This document shows positions 23,150 through 30,410 of a stretch of DNA of 49,935 bases, one piece after another. Below the pieces are notes generated by a model. It saw nothing but the letters and a program-made list of their open reading frames with translations. It searched no databases and was not told the origin of the DNA. Within the stretch, counting starts at the first letter, position 1; the number at the start of each line of letters is the position of its first letter. A program made the translations under genes and the position numbers. This stretch comes from CAZUMJ01 sp964621605 (GTDB lineage Bacteria > Actinomycetota > Acidimicrobiia > Acidimicrobiales > Iamiaceae): contig CAZUMJ010000022.1 of assembly GCA_964621605.1 (NCBI GenBank), positions 1 through 49,935 of the forward strand. The letters are read 5' to 3'.

Positions 23150-24445
23150 CTACAAGCGTGGCGTGGGACGCCTTTGGGTCCGCAGTAGGGCTGCGCCGAG
23201 GAGGAGCAACCCCAAGCCGACAGCGGTGCCGGCCCTGCTGCGCGAGCCAGTGCGTGGAAGCTCGGGCGGCACGAGTGGAGGTGGTGGGGGAGGCGTCGTG
23301 GTGGGAGTGGTCGGGAGGGTGGTCGTGGTGGGAGTGGTCGGGAGGGTGGTCGTGGTGGGAGTGGTCGGGAGGGTGGTCGTGCTCGTTGTGGTGGGGGCGG
23401 TCGTTGTGGTCGGGAGGGTGGTCGTGCTCGTTGTGGCGGGGGCGGTCGTCGTGGTCGGGAGCGATGTGGTGCTCGTTGTGGTCGGGAGGGTTGTGGTGGG
23501 AGCAGTCGTCGTGGTGGGGGCAGCGGTTGTGGTCGGGGCGGGAATCGTCGTGGTCGTGGTGGCTGGAGGCGGAAGGAAGGCGCCAGCTCGCACCTCTACC
23601 GAGGCGGGGCGGACGACCCGCTGTGCCGCGATGCCGCGGGGCGCGTAGGCGTGCAATGCGGGATCGATCACAACCACGGACGCGGATGCCCGATGACCAG
23701 TCGGGTTGGGCCCGTAGCGGCGCGTCACGACCCCCGCGGCGTTGCTGGGTACGGCGGCGGAGAAGCCATCGACGGTGAGCACGATGGGGACCCCAATAAG
23801 GGGTTGTGCGGCCCAGTCGGTGAGGGTGGCTGTGACGAATCCGGTGCCCGAACCCCCGTCGTGGAACGAGACCGTGAGGTGGGGCGGACCGTGCTCTCCC
23901 GCATGGCGGAGCGCGTCGTCCTTGATCGCGCGGGCCTTGCTGAGGAGTTCGCCTTCACGGCCACCGAACCCGGCGACTGCGTCCGTGCCGAGGGAGTCGA
24001 CGTTGAGTCTGCCGTAGGGGTATGCCGCACCAGCGAGGTCGTGCAGCACCAGCATGATCGCCGCGGCAGTGAGGGGATCGGCGTCGGACCCGTATCTCGA
24101 CACCGTCCACGCCATCGCCGCCTGGGTTGGCGCAGAGACGTCGGGCAGGGCGGTCGGGGCATAGCCGAATGCGGCGTCTGGCGCCCGCAGCCCATGGTCG
24201 ATGCACCAGACCGGGCCAGTCCCCGCTATCTCGTAGCTCCCGTACCAACTTGTCCATCCCAGCACCGTCGCCTCGTACCCCCGGCCGTGCACGACGACGG
24301 CACCCGCTGAACGTGGCGCGACGAGCAGCAGGGTGCCTGTGATGCAGCACGCCACAGCGAGGGTGATGGCAGCGCGCGGCGAGCGAGGCGCAGCAGCGCG
24401 TGCGCGCGAGGAGTGGCGCGGCAGGGCAAGACGAGAGGCGCACAT
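23150..24445 (-). CDS. LPXTG cell-wall-anchored surface protein with thioester-domain-like head
   Basis: Surface protein of about 431 residues. Signal peptide (residues about 24-49), head domain with WCIDHG (Cys81) and TQAAMAW (Gln108-Trp113) that resembles Cys-Gln thioester adhesin domains, an Ig-like region (VTATLTDWAAQPLIGVPIVL), then a Thr/Pro stalk of about 90 residues, LPRTG at 396-400, a hydrophobic helix and an RTQRRPTPRL tail. Sortase would cleave between Thr and Gly and link it to the cell wall. The start at 24445 has GGAG with a 6-nt spacer; a longer frame to 24571 lacks this. No sortase gene is in the window. Thioester formation is inferred from the motifs only; the partner Gln is not certain. 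Confidence 0.78.
   Translation of the reverse strand: MCASRLALPRHSSRARAAAPRSPRAAITLAVACCITGTLLLVAPRSAGAVVVHGRGYEATVLGWTSWYGSYEIAGTGPVWCIDHGLRAPDAAFGYAPTALPDVSAPTQAAMAWTVSRYGSDADPLTAAAIMLVLHDLAGAAYPYGRLNVDSLGTDAVAGFGGREGELLSKARAIKDDALRHAGEHGPPHLTVSFHDGGSGTGFVTATLTDWAAQPLIGVPIVLTVDGFSAAVPSNAAGVVTRRYGPNPTGHRASASVVVIDPALHAYAPRGIAAQRVVRPASVEVRAGAFLPPPATTTTTIPAPTTTAAPTTTTAPTTTLPTTTSTTSLPTTTTAPATTSTTTLPTTTTAPTTTSTTTLPTTPTTTTLPTTPTTTTLPTTPTTTPPPPPPLVPPELPRTGSRSRAGTAVGLGLLLLGAALLRTQRRPTPRL
23294..23560. repeat. Thr/Pro stalk repeats (27-bp class)
   Basis: Degenerate tandem repeats built on gtggtcgtggtgggagtgg plus tcgggagg (27 bp, best copies at 23294-23372). On the minus strand they encode TTTTLPTTP-like units of the surface protein stalk. 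The array then breaks into variant units with ctcgttgtggtg. Confidence 0.8.
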
Positions 24446-24544
24446 GAGGAGCTCCGGGTCAAGAAGAAGGAAGGCGCATCGACCCGAGTCAGCACACGTG
24501 CTGAAGGTATGGAAACTTAGCAGCAGGATCAGAAAATGCAAGAG

Positions 24545-24626
24545 ATCACTTGCAAGTGATGGAAAACGCACTTCTCACGTCACACCAGATGTTCTGAGAA
24601 CAGCCAAGATGCGTGACCTAGGTCAC
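24545..24626. promoter_or_regulatory. Three palindromes between surface-protein and solute-binding-protein genes
   Basis: ATCACTTGCAAGTGAT (24545-24560, perfect), TGTTCTGAGAACA (24590-24602, perfect around a central G) and GTGACCTAGGTCAC (24613-24626, perfect). The third fits GTGAnnTAnnTCAC, the core of the actinobacterial GlxR/CRP site. The surrounding divergent intergenic region is noticeably less GC-rich than the genes. Confidence 0.6.
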
Positions 24627-24717
24627 CTTCGCGGGAATTGCTCACGTTTGCTTGCTTGCGTGCCGATGCTTCGATGTCTCCCTCCAACGAGTCCGCCACC
24701 GCTGAGGAGAAGTGCAA

Positions 24718-26247
24718 ATGCTGAAGTCCCGATTCGCCGCGGCCGCTGTGAGCGTGGCGGCCGGACTGCTTGTGGTCAGTGCCTGTGGAAGCTCGTCCAA
24801 GGCACCGGCCAGTGAGGCGAATCTCGCCTTCAACCAGCTCCCTCCATGTCCGATCGACGCCTTCGACAAGGCGCCGAAGCCGGTCAAGATCACGATCTGG
24901 AGCGATGCGCAGGTCGAGGGACTGACCGCCATGAACGAACTGGTGAAGCGCTTCAACTCCAGCCAGAAGGACGTCGAGGTCACCCTCGATCGGGTGTACG
25001 GCGACGCGGTGACAGGCGGCAAGCTCCGCCGCGCCTACCTCATGGCCAACGGGCTCATGAACCCCGCCGACGCGCCAGCCGAGGATCGGCTGCCGTCAGG
25101 CACGCTGCCGCCGGCGCTCGTGCAGCTCGACAACTACCAACTTCGTGAGATGTCCGACTCGGGAGCGGTGCTCCCGGCGCAGTCGTGCATCAATGCCACG
25201 AAGTTCGATACCTCGGGCATGAACCCCGCGGTGAAGGCGTACTACTCCATCGGAGGCGTGCAGTGGCCGTCGTACGCAATTCCGTCGGTCGCGATGATGG
25301 AGTACAACGCCGACCTCTTCAAGAAGGCAGGCCTAGACCCGACGAAGCCGCCGACCACCCTCGCAGAGCTTCACGACGTCGCACAGAAGCTGAAGAAGAG
25401 CGGCGTGCAGATCCCGATCGCGATGCCCACCGACACGAACCTCATCGAGTCGTGGTTGACCGGCGCCGGTGCCACGCTCGTCTCTGAGAGCAACGGGCGG
25501 GCGAGCGCGCCACAGCGAGCGACCTTCTACACCCAGGCGGCGGTCGATGTCTTCACCGAGCTGCGCAAGATGGTGCAGGAAGGCTTGCTGAAGATCAGCG
25601 ACAACAGCAACGGCAACATCGACCACCTGCTGGCCCTCGCCACAGGCTCGTCTGCCATCACCTTCGAGACGTCGTCATCGACGACGTCGATCGCTGCGGT
25701 GGTGGGTGGCGACCAGAACGCCATCGAGCAGTCGCAACAGATCAACGGTGGAAGCAGCCTGGGCGGAACGATCACCACCGACTACCGTGCCGCCCCCCTG
25801 CCCGGCCTCACGAGCAAGGGGACAGGTCAGGTCAGCGTGTCGGGCAAGGCGTGGTTCATCTCGCGTGGAGTTGCGCCCGAGCAGCAGGTCGCTGCGTGGA
25901 AGTTCTCGCAGTTCATGTATGAGCCGGCAAGCCAGATCACGGTGCTCACCAAGTTTGGTGGCCTGCCGATGACCCCCGCGCTGAGCAAGGATGCCCAGGT
26001 CGTCAAGTTCTTCACGAAGGGCGGCATGGCAGGGCGCTGGCTGAACGTGGCCAACTCCGAGCTCGGGAGCCTCAACCCCGACCTGCCGGGCCCGCTGATC
26101 GGACCGTACGACGACTTCGTGTCGATCCTCGGCCAGGCGATGCTGCAGGTGCAAAGTTCCCCGCAGTTGACGCCGTCGCAGATTCTCACGAATGCCGAGA
26201 ACAGCTTCACCCAGAAGCTCGCGAACTACAACACGACACACGGCTGA
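24718..26247 (+). CDS. ABC transporter solute-binding lipoprotein, sugar type
   Basis: Extracellular substrate-binding protein of 509 residues. It has a lipoprotein signal (AAGLLVVSAC, Cys23), then the family-1 fold: VKITIWSDAQVEGLTAMNEL near the N-terminus, YAIPSVAMMEYNADLFKKAGL (the usual strand before the hinge) and LAELHDVAQKL. Most similar in layout to carbohydrate- or glycerol-phosphate-binding UgpB-like proteins. No permease or ATPase gene is adjacent, so it is an orphan component or works with a distant system. The ATG at 24718 is set by GAGGAGA at 24704-24710. It overlaps the 3' end of the convergent next gene by 22 bp. Confidence 0.88.
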   Translation: MLKSRFAAAAVSVAAGLLVVSACGSSSKAPASEANLAFNQLPPCPIDAFDKAPKPVKITIWSDAQVEGLTAMNELVKRFNSSQKDVEVTLDRVYGDAVTGGKLRRAYLMANGLMNPADAPAEDRLPSGTLPPALVQLDNYQLREMSDSGAVLPAQSCINATKFDTSGMNPAVKAYYSIGGVQWPSYAIPSVAMMEYNADLFKKAGLDPTKPPTTLAELHDVAQKLKKSGVQIPIAMPTDTNLIESWLTGAGATLVSESNGRASAPQRATFYTQAAVDVFTELRKMVQEGLLKISDNSNGNIDHLLALATGSSAITFETSSSTTSIAAVVGGDQNAIEQSQQINGGSSLGGTITTDYRAAPLPGLTSKGTGQVSVSGKAWFISRGVAPEQQVAAWKFSQFMYEPASQITVLTKFGGLPMTPALSKDAQVVKFFTKGGMAGRWLNVANSELGSLNPDLPGPLIGPYDDFVSILGQAMLQVQSSPQLTPSQILTNAENSFTQKLANYNTTHG

Positions 26248-27239
26248 GCCAGCCGCAGCACCTCGCACAGTCGCTCGGCGAGGGAGTCGTCGAGCAGTGA
26301 GCACACGACGCCAGCGAGTACCGACGGGTCGGGAAGGCTGCCCGAGAGGTGGCGGGCGAAGGCTGGCGCGTCAAGCCACGCTGCGCGCTCCGCGCTGCAC
26401 AGCGCTGCCGCAGCGCTGCCCCCGGCTACCTCCCAGGGAACCCGATCGGCCACGGCCCGGCGAAGCGCCTCCCAGCTCGGAGAGGTGGCGGCAAGCTGAC
26501 TGACGAGCGCAGCAGCATCGGCGGAAGCATCGAGGTGTGCCGCGCACGGGTGGCGGCTGACGAGTTGCTCCCACCCCAGGCTGTGGGCTCGGCAGGGTGA
26601 TGCCAGCGCGTCTTCGAGAATCTGGTCGAGCCATGGCGCCAGCGACCATGCCGCGGGGCGCGCGTCGGTTGGCGCGGTCGGGAGGCCGAGGACTCGGCGA
26701 CACGCGTCTGCCGTAAACCCCGCGACAGGCGCGGTTGAGTCGATCACCAGTGGATCGGTCGTCGGGCGTAGGACGTCATCGTCATCGTCATCGTCGGCGC
26801 TGTCGCGCAGCACGCTGAGCGAACGCCCATCGCGCGCCACGAGGTGCACGAGCCGACCGTGCCGCCTTGCGTCTGTCACTGGTGTGCCGGTCACTGGTTG
26901 GTCGGCCACTTGTGCGTCCGGTGGGTCGACCGCTGGTGCGTCCGCGCACGTGTCGAGGACGGCGACCCGCGCATCGGCGCAGATGCCGAAGGCAGCTGCG
27001 TACTCGGGCGCCGTGTACCCCACGAGTAGGTCGGCCGGGTGGGTGAGGCCATCGTGGGGGGTCAGGGGTGTCGTGCGCAGGTCGAGGCGCCCCCGTGCGG
27101 TACGGCGTACCTCGATTGCCTGGGGCTCGCCCGAGCCGAACGACAACAGGTGCGCGATCAGGGGCAGGTCTAGGGGATGTGGGGTGGCCCCGTAGGGCGG
27201 GACGTCGAACTGGGTGGCATGAGGGGACAGGTCGGACAT
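26226..27239 (-). CDS. Hypothetical protein with acidic run
   Basis: Protein of about 337 residues, no recognised domain. It has a Pro-rich N-terminal region (TPHPLDLPLIAHLLSFGSGEP), a run of seven Asp at about residues 149-155, and a C-terminal Ala-rich helical part with SLGWEQLVSRHPCAAHL and VLAGVVCSLLDDSLAERLCEVL. No signal peptide or membrane helix is seen. The ATG at 27239 is chosen for a GGAG with a 6-nt spacer; a longer frame starts at 27320. The stop lies inside the end of the convergent solute-binding-protein gene. Codon use looks like the neighbours. Confidence 0.7.
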   Translation of the reverse strand: MSDLSPHATQFDVPPYGATPHPLDLPLIAHLLSFGSGEPQAIEVRRTARGRLDLRTTPLTPHDGLTHPADLLVGYTAPEYAAAFGICADARVAVLDTCADAPAVDPPDAQVADQPVTGTPVTDARRHGRLVHLVARDGRSLSVLRDSADDDDDDDVLRPTTDPLVIDSTAPVAGFTADACRRVLGLPTAPTDARPAAWSLAPWLDQILEDALASPCRAHSLGWEQLVSRHPCAAHLDASADAAALVSQLAATSPSWEALRRAVADRVPWEVAGGSAAAALCSAERAAWLDAPAFARHLSGSLPDPSVLAGVVCSLLDDSLAERLCEVLRLAQPCVVL

Positions 27240-27461
27240 GGGGATCTCCCGTGTGCGGGGCACGGACGGGCGACCCGGGAAACCCGGAGGGGATCGCGAC
27301 CTCAACCGAGAGTGTGGCACCGGGGTATGACAACGGGGCGTGCAACGAGTTGGGCCAGAGCGCGCGGCATCGCAGCGCGCGTGACGGTGCAGCGTGTCGT
27401 GGCTGTGCGTGCCGGGGTTGTCGCCGGCGGACCTTGCCTGGTGGGACCTCGCCGGTCGCTC

Positions 27462-28148
27462 CTAGTGGGCGGTGAGGGCCGGCAGGGAGCGCTCCGCTGG
27501 TTGCCGGTGGCGTGGGGCGGCAGAGATGTCGCTGTGCGTCACCGGAGCATCTAGGCGGTCGACGTGCCGAGCGGCGCCTGGCCAGCGGCGTTCGGTGAGC
27601 ACCCGCGCCAGGCGAGCGTCGTTGGCTGCGTAGGCGTGCAGCGCCTCGCAGGACAGGTCGTGGATGCGACTGCGGTCGACCTCGATCGTGCGGAGGCCCA
27701 TGAGGCGCGCGATCGACTTCAGCGAGCACGACACGCGCAGCAACGGACCCATGTCACCGCGATAGAGGCGATAGGCGTCGAGGTGCTGGTGCGGTCCCCA
27801 CGCGCTCCGGTAGACACCGTCGTGGCCCGGAAGCGGTGTACCCCGGACACGCAGGGATCTGTCGAGCTGAAGCCGCAACCTGAGCGGCACGCCGTGCAGG
27901 GCCGCCCGGTCCGCGAGGAAGGGGAGGTCGAAGGCGGCACCGTTCCAGGTCGCGATGACGCCCGTCGGCAGACCGCACAGGAACTCGTCGAGCTCTCGCA
28001 GCAGCGTGTCCTCTGGCCCTGAGAAGAGGTGGTCACCGCCCGGTAGTGACAGCGCCACCGTCAAGACCCGGGCAACCCGCGGATCGAGCCCGTCGACCGT
28101 CGTGTCGGTCTCGATGTCCAGTCCGTACAACGGAACGTTGCGACCCAT
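27462..28148 (-). CDS. DEDDy 3'-5' exonuclease, DnaQ/PolB-exonuclease-like
   Basis: RNase H-like exonuclease of 228 residues. The four acidic residues and the Tyr of the DEDDy class are visible: DIET (Asp11, Glu13), WNGAAFDLPFL (Asn69, Asp74) and YAAND (Tyr173, Asp177). It probably trims single-stranded 3' ends of DNA or RNA; the physiological substrate is not known. The last 40 residues are a low-complexity tail. An excellent GGAGGTGAG precedes the ATG at 28148. The gap 27240-27461 between this stop and the start of the next minus-strand gene shows no gene. Confidence 0.82.
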   Translation of the reverse strand: MGRNVPLYGLDIETDTTVDGLDPRVARVLTVALSLPGGDHLFSGPEDTLLRELDEFLCGLPTGVIATWNGAAFDLPFLADRAALHGVPLRLRLQLDRSLRVRGTPLPGHDGVYRSAWGPHQHLDAYRLYRGDMGPLLRVSCSLKSIARLMGLRTIEVDRSRIHDLSCEALHAYAANDARLARVLTERRWPGAARHVDRLDAPVTHSDISAAPRHRQPAERSLPALTAH

Positions 28149-28264
28149 CGCTCACCTCCGCTCGGCGCCCCCGTGAGTGGCATCAGCGTAGAAAGTGGGG
28201 CATGCCCGGTGGGGGATGCTCGCAGGCACCGCCGGCGAGGTGCGCACCCGCGAGCGTCGGATGC

Positions 28265-29632
28265 CTAGAGGCGCAGCGCGGCGAGCGAGGCGACCGCCGA
28301 TCGTTCGCAGTGCGTCAGGCGGATGTGCCCGAACAGAGGCTCGCCGGCGAACGCGTCGATGAGCACCGCGATCGCGTTGTTGCGGTCTGAGAGGTAGGGC
28401 GCATCGATCTGACTCGTGTCTCCCGTGAAGACGATCTTGGTGCCATCGCCGACGCGGGTCAGGATCGTCTTGAGTGTCGTGGCCTCGAGATTCTGAGCCT
28501 CGTCCACCACGACGAAGCTCCCTTGGAGCGAGCGTCCACGCAAGTACGTGACGGCCTCCATCGAGAGCTTGTCGCGGGCGGTCATCTCTTCGATGACGGC
28601 ACGCGCCTCGGCGTGGCTCCGACGCTCGGTGAGGGCGACCAGCGCATCGGTCACAGCCGCCATCCACGGGCTCAGCTTCTCGTCTATCGAGCCGGGCAAG
28701 AAGCCGAGCTCGGCTTTGCCGACCGGAACGACGGGCCGGTACACGCTCACCCGGTCGTAGCGATCCGACTCCATGACCTGTTCGAGACCCGCGGCCATCG
28801 CAAGGATGGTCTTGCCGGTGCCGGCCGTGCCGTCGAGCGCAACCACGCGCACCTCGGGGTCGAGCAGGAGGTCCAGCGCGAAGTGCTGCTCCTTCGAACG
28901 GGGCCGGAGCCCCCACGCCTCTGGCACGCGCAGCAGGGGCTGGATCTCGGTGTGCTCGCGGCGGGTCAGCACCGACTGGCTGCCGCAGCGCAAGATGGCG
29001 AACTGATTGGGCCGGAACGCCTTCGCTGCCTCGGCAGGAAGCTCGTCGACTCGGACCGTCTCGTGTTCGTCGTACACCCGGTCGACAAGGTCGGCGTCGA
29101 CTTCGATGGTGTGCCATCCGGGGTGCTCGCCGGCGGACCCGTGGTGGCGGCGGTGCTCGGTTGCTTCCAGGCCGAGCTGCGCGGCTTTGATGCGTAGGGC
29201 TGCGTCGTTCGACACCACGACCGTCGTGCCTTGCGCACGCTGGCCGAGCGCGGCTGCGAGGATGCGGTTGTCGGCCTTGTCGGGGTCAAGGCCGCGCGCG
29301 GCTACCTCGGCGGTGTGCAGGCCGTTGATCTCGATGTGCAGCGTGCCGCCGTCGGGGAGCGGGACGGGTGTGCGGATGTCGCCACCGTGGTGCACACGAA
29401 GGTCTTCGATGGTGCGGATCACTGCACGGGCGGCGCGTCCCACGTCGTCGAGGCGTGCCTTGTGCTGGTCGAGCTCCTCGATGACGATCAGCGGGATCAC
29501 CGCGGCGTCGCCCGGGAAGGCGAAGATCGCCTCGGGGTCGGCGATCAACACCGACGTGTCGAGCACCACGCGGGTGGGCGACACCGTTGCCCGAGCGGCG
29601 GTCATCGGTGAAGCGTCGAGCAGGTCGGTCAT
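28265..29632 (-). CDS. phoH2: PhoH2: PIN domain fused to PhoH ATPase
   Basis: Protein of 455 residues. The N-terminal PIN ribonuclease domain (residues about 20-150) has the acidic set Asp25, Glu52/53, Asp121 and Asp143; the C-terminal PhoH helicase-like ATPase has Walker A GTAGTGKT (268-275) and Walker B FVVVDEAQN. Mycobacterial PhoH2 unwinds and cleaves RNA and is paired with the small antitoxin-like PhoAT; no such upstream ORF was found here. Start at 29632 follows GGGAGG with 5-nt spacing. A potential hairpin (29632-29668) includes the A of the start codon and part of the Shine-Dalgarno. It follows kdpE on the same strand after 97 bp. Confidence 0.92.
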   Translation of the reverse strand: MTDLLDASPMTAARATVSPTRVVLDTSVLIADPEAIFAFPGDAAVIPLIVIEELDQHKARLDDVGRAARAVIRTIEDLRVHHGGDIRTPVPLPDGGTLHIEINGLHTAEVAARGLDPDKADNRILAAALGQRAQGTTVVVSNDAALRIKAAQLGLEATEHRRHHGSAGEHPGWHTIEVDADLVDRVYDEHETVRVDELPAEAAKAFRPNQFAILRCGSQSVLTRREHTEIQPLLRVPEAWGLRPRSKEQHFALDLLLDPEVRVVALDGTAGTGKTILAMAAGLEQVMESDRYDRVSVYRPVVPVGKAELGFLPGSIDEKLSPWMAAVTDALVALTERRSHAEARAVIEEMTARDKLSMEAVTYLRGRSLQGSFVVVDEAQNLEATTLKTILTRVGDGTKIVFTGDTSQIDAPYLSDRNNAIAVLIDAFAGEPLFGHIRLTHCERSAVASLAALRL

Positions 29633-29668
29633 GGAGACCCTCCCGGGGTGCGCAGCACGTGGTCTCCA
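29632..29668 (-). promoter_or_regulatory. Hairpin over the phoH2 ribosome binding site
   Basis: In the transcript, TGGAGACC pairs with GGTCTCCA (perfect 8 bp, 21-nt loop). The 3' arm ends at the A of the ATG and takes in the last bases of the GGGAGGG Shine-Dalgarno, so folding should block initiation. Confidence 0.5.
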
Positions 29669-29729
29669 CATTGCAGCGCGCGCGTGGGCGCGGAGTGGGG
29701 ATGCTCGCGGAAGTCCGCTTCGGCAGCGC

Positions 29730-30410
29730 TCAGTCTCCAACGAAGCGGTAGCCGCGGCCCGCTTCGGTGAGGAAGTAGCGCGGGGCACGTGGGGTGGGCT
29801 CCAGCTTGCGGCGCACGGCTGCGATGTACACGCGCAGGTAGTGGGTCTCGTCGCCGTACTCGGGGCCCCAGACCGCCTGGAGCAGGTCGCGCTGGCCGAC
29901 CAGTCGTCCGCGGGCACGAACGAGCGCCTCGACGACACCCCATTCCGTGGGCGTGAGGCGGATCACCGAACCGTCGGGCGCCCGCACCTGCTTCCCCGCA
30001 AGATCGACGGTGAACGCGGCGGTGGTGACGGTGGGCTCCGCATCCGTCGGAGCGGCTCGTCGCAGCGTCGCACGCATGCGCGCCAGGAGCTCCTCGATGC
30101 TGAACGGCTTGGTGAGGTAGTCGTCGGCCCCGGCGTCGAGCGCCGAGACCTTGCTCGCATCGGTGTGGCGTGCGGACAAGACGATCACCGGAACCGTCGA
30201 CCATCGCCGCAACGACGCGAGGACGGAAACGCCGTCGTCGTCGGGAAGGCCGAGATCCAGCAGGACGAGGTCGGCGTGGGCCGATGCCAGTAGGGCAGTG
30301 CCTGCAGCGGCGTCGGGTGCGGTCTGCACCGTGAACCCCCGCGACCGCAGGCCGATCGCGAGCGCGGTCACGAACCGCTCCTCATCGTCGATGACGACGA
30401 TGTGCGTCAT
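29730..30410 (-). CDS. kdpE: KdpE-type response regulator
   Basis: OmpR/PhoB-class response regulator of 226 residues. The receiver domain shows Asp8-Asp9, phospho-acceptor Asp52 (LVLLDLGLPDDDG) and Lys101 (LTKPFS). The winged-helix domain carries the KdpE signature LLQAVWGPEYGDETHYLRVYIAAVRRKLEP and ends TEAGRGYRF. KdpE normally activates kdpFABC under potassium limitation. No kdpFABC lies here; the nearby KimA-like permeases are a candidate target. Its start overlaps the kinase stop by four bases (ATGA). Confidence 0.92.
   Translation of the reverse strand: MTHIVVIDDEERFVTALAIGLRSRGFTVQTAPDAAAGTALLASAHADLVLLDLGLPDDDGVSVLASLRRWSTVPVIVLSARHTDASKVSALDAGADDYLTKPFSIEELLARMRATLRRAAPTDAEPTVTTAAFTVDLAGKQVRAPDGSVIRLTPTEWGVVEALVRARGRLVGQRDLLQAVWGPEYGDETHYLRVYIAAVRRKLEPTPRAPRYFLTEAGRGYRFVGD

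Noticed and set aside
21746..23188. Open frame of 480 codons on the plus strand
   Set aside because: Antisense to the amidohydrolase, which has clear family motifs.
23290..23560. Short regular repeats considered as a CRISPR array
   Set aside because: There are no unique spacers; the units code for the Thr/Pro stalk of a surface protein.
26760..26800. Trinucleotide run in the hypothetical gene considered as an unstable repeat
   Set aside because: It only encodes seven Asp codons and is too short to be noteworthy on its own.
29633..29729. Search for a phoAT-like antitoxin ORF upstream of phoH2
   Set aside because: Only an in-frame ATG extension of phoH2 was found, with no separate small ORF and Shine-Dalgarno.
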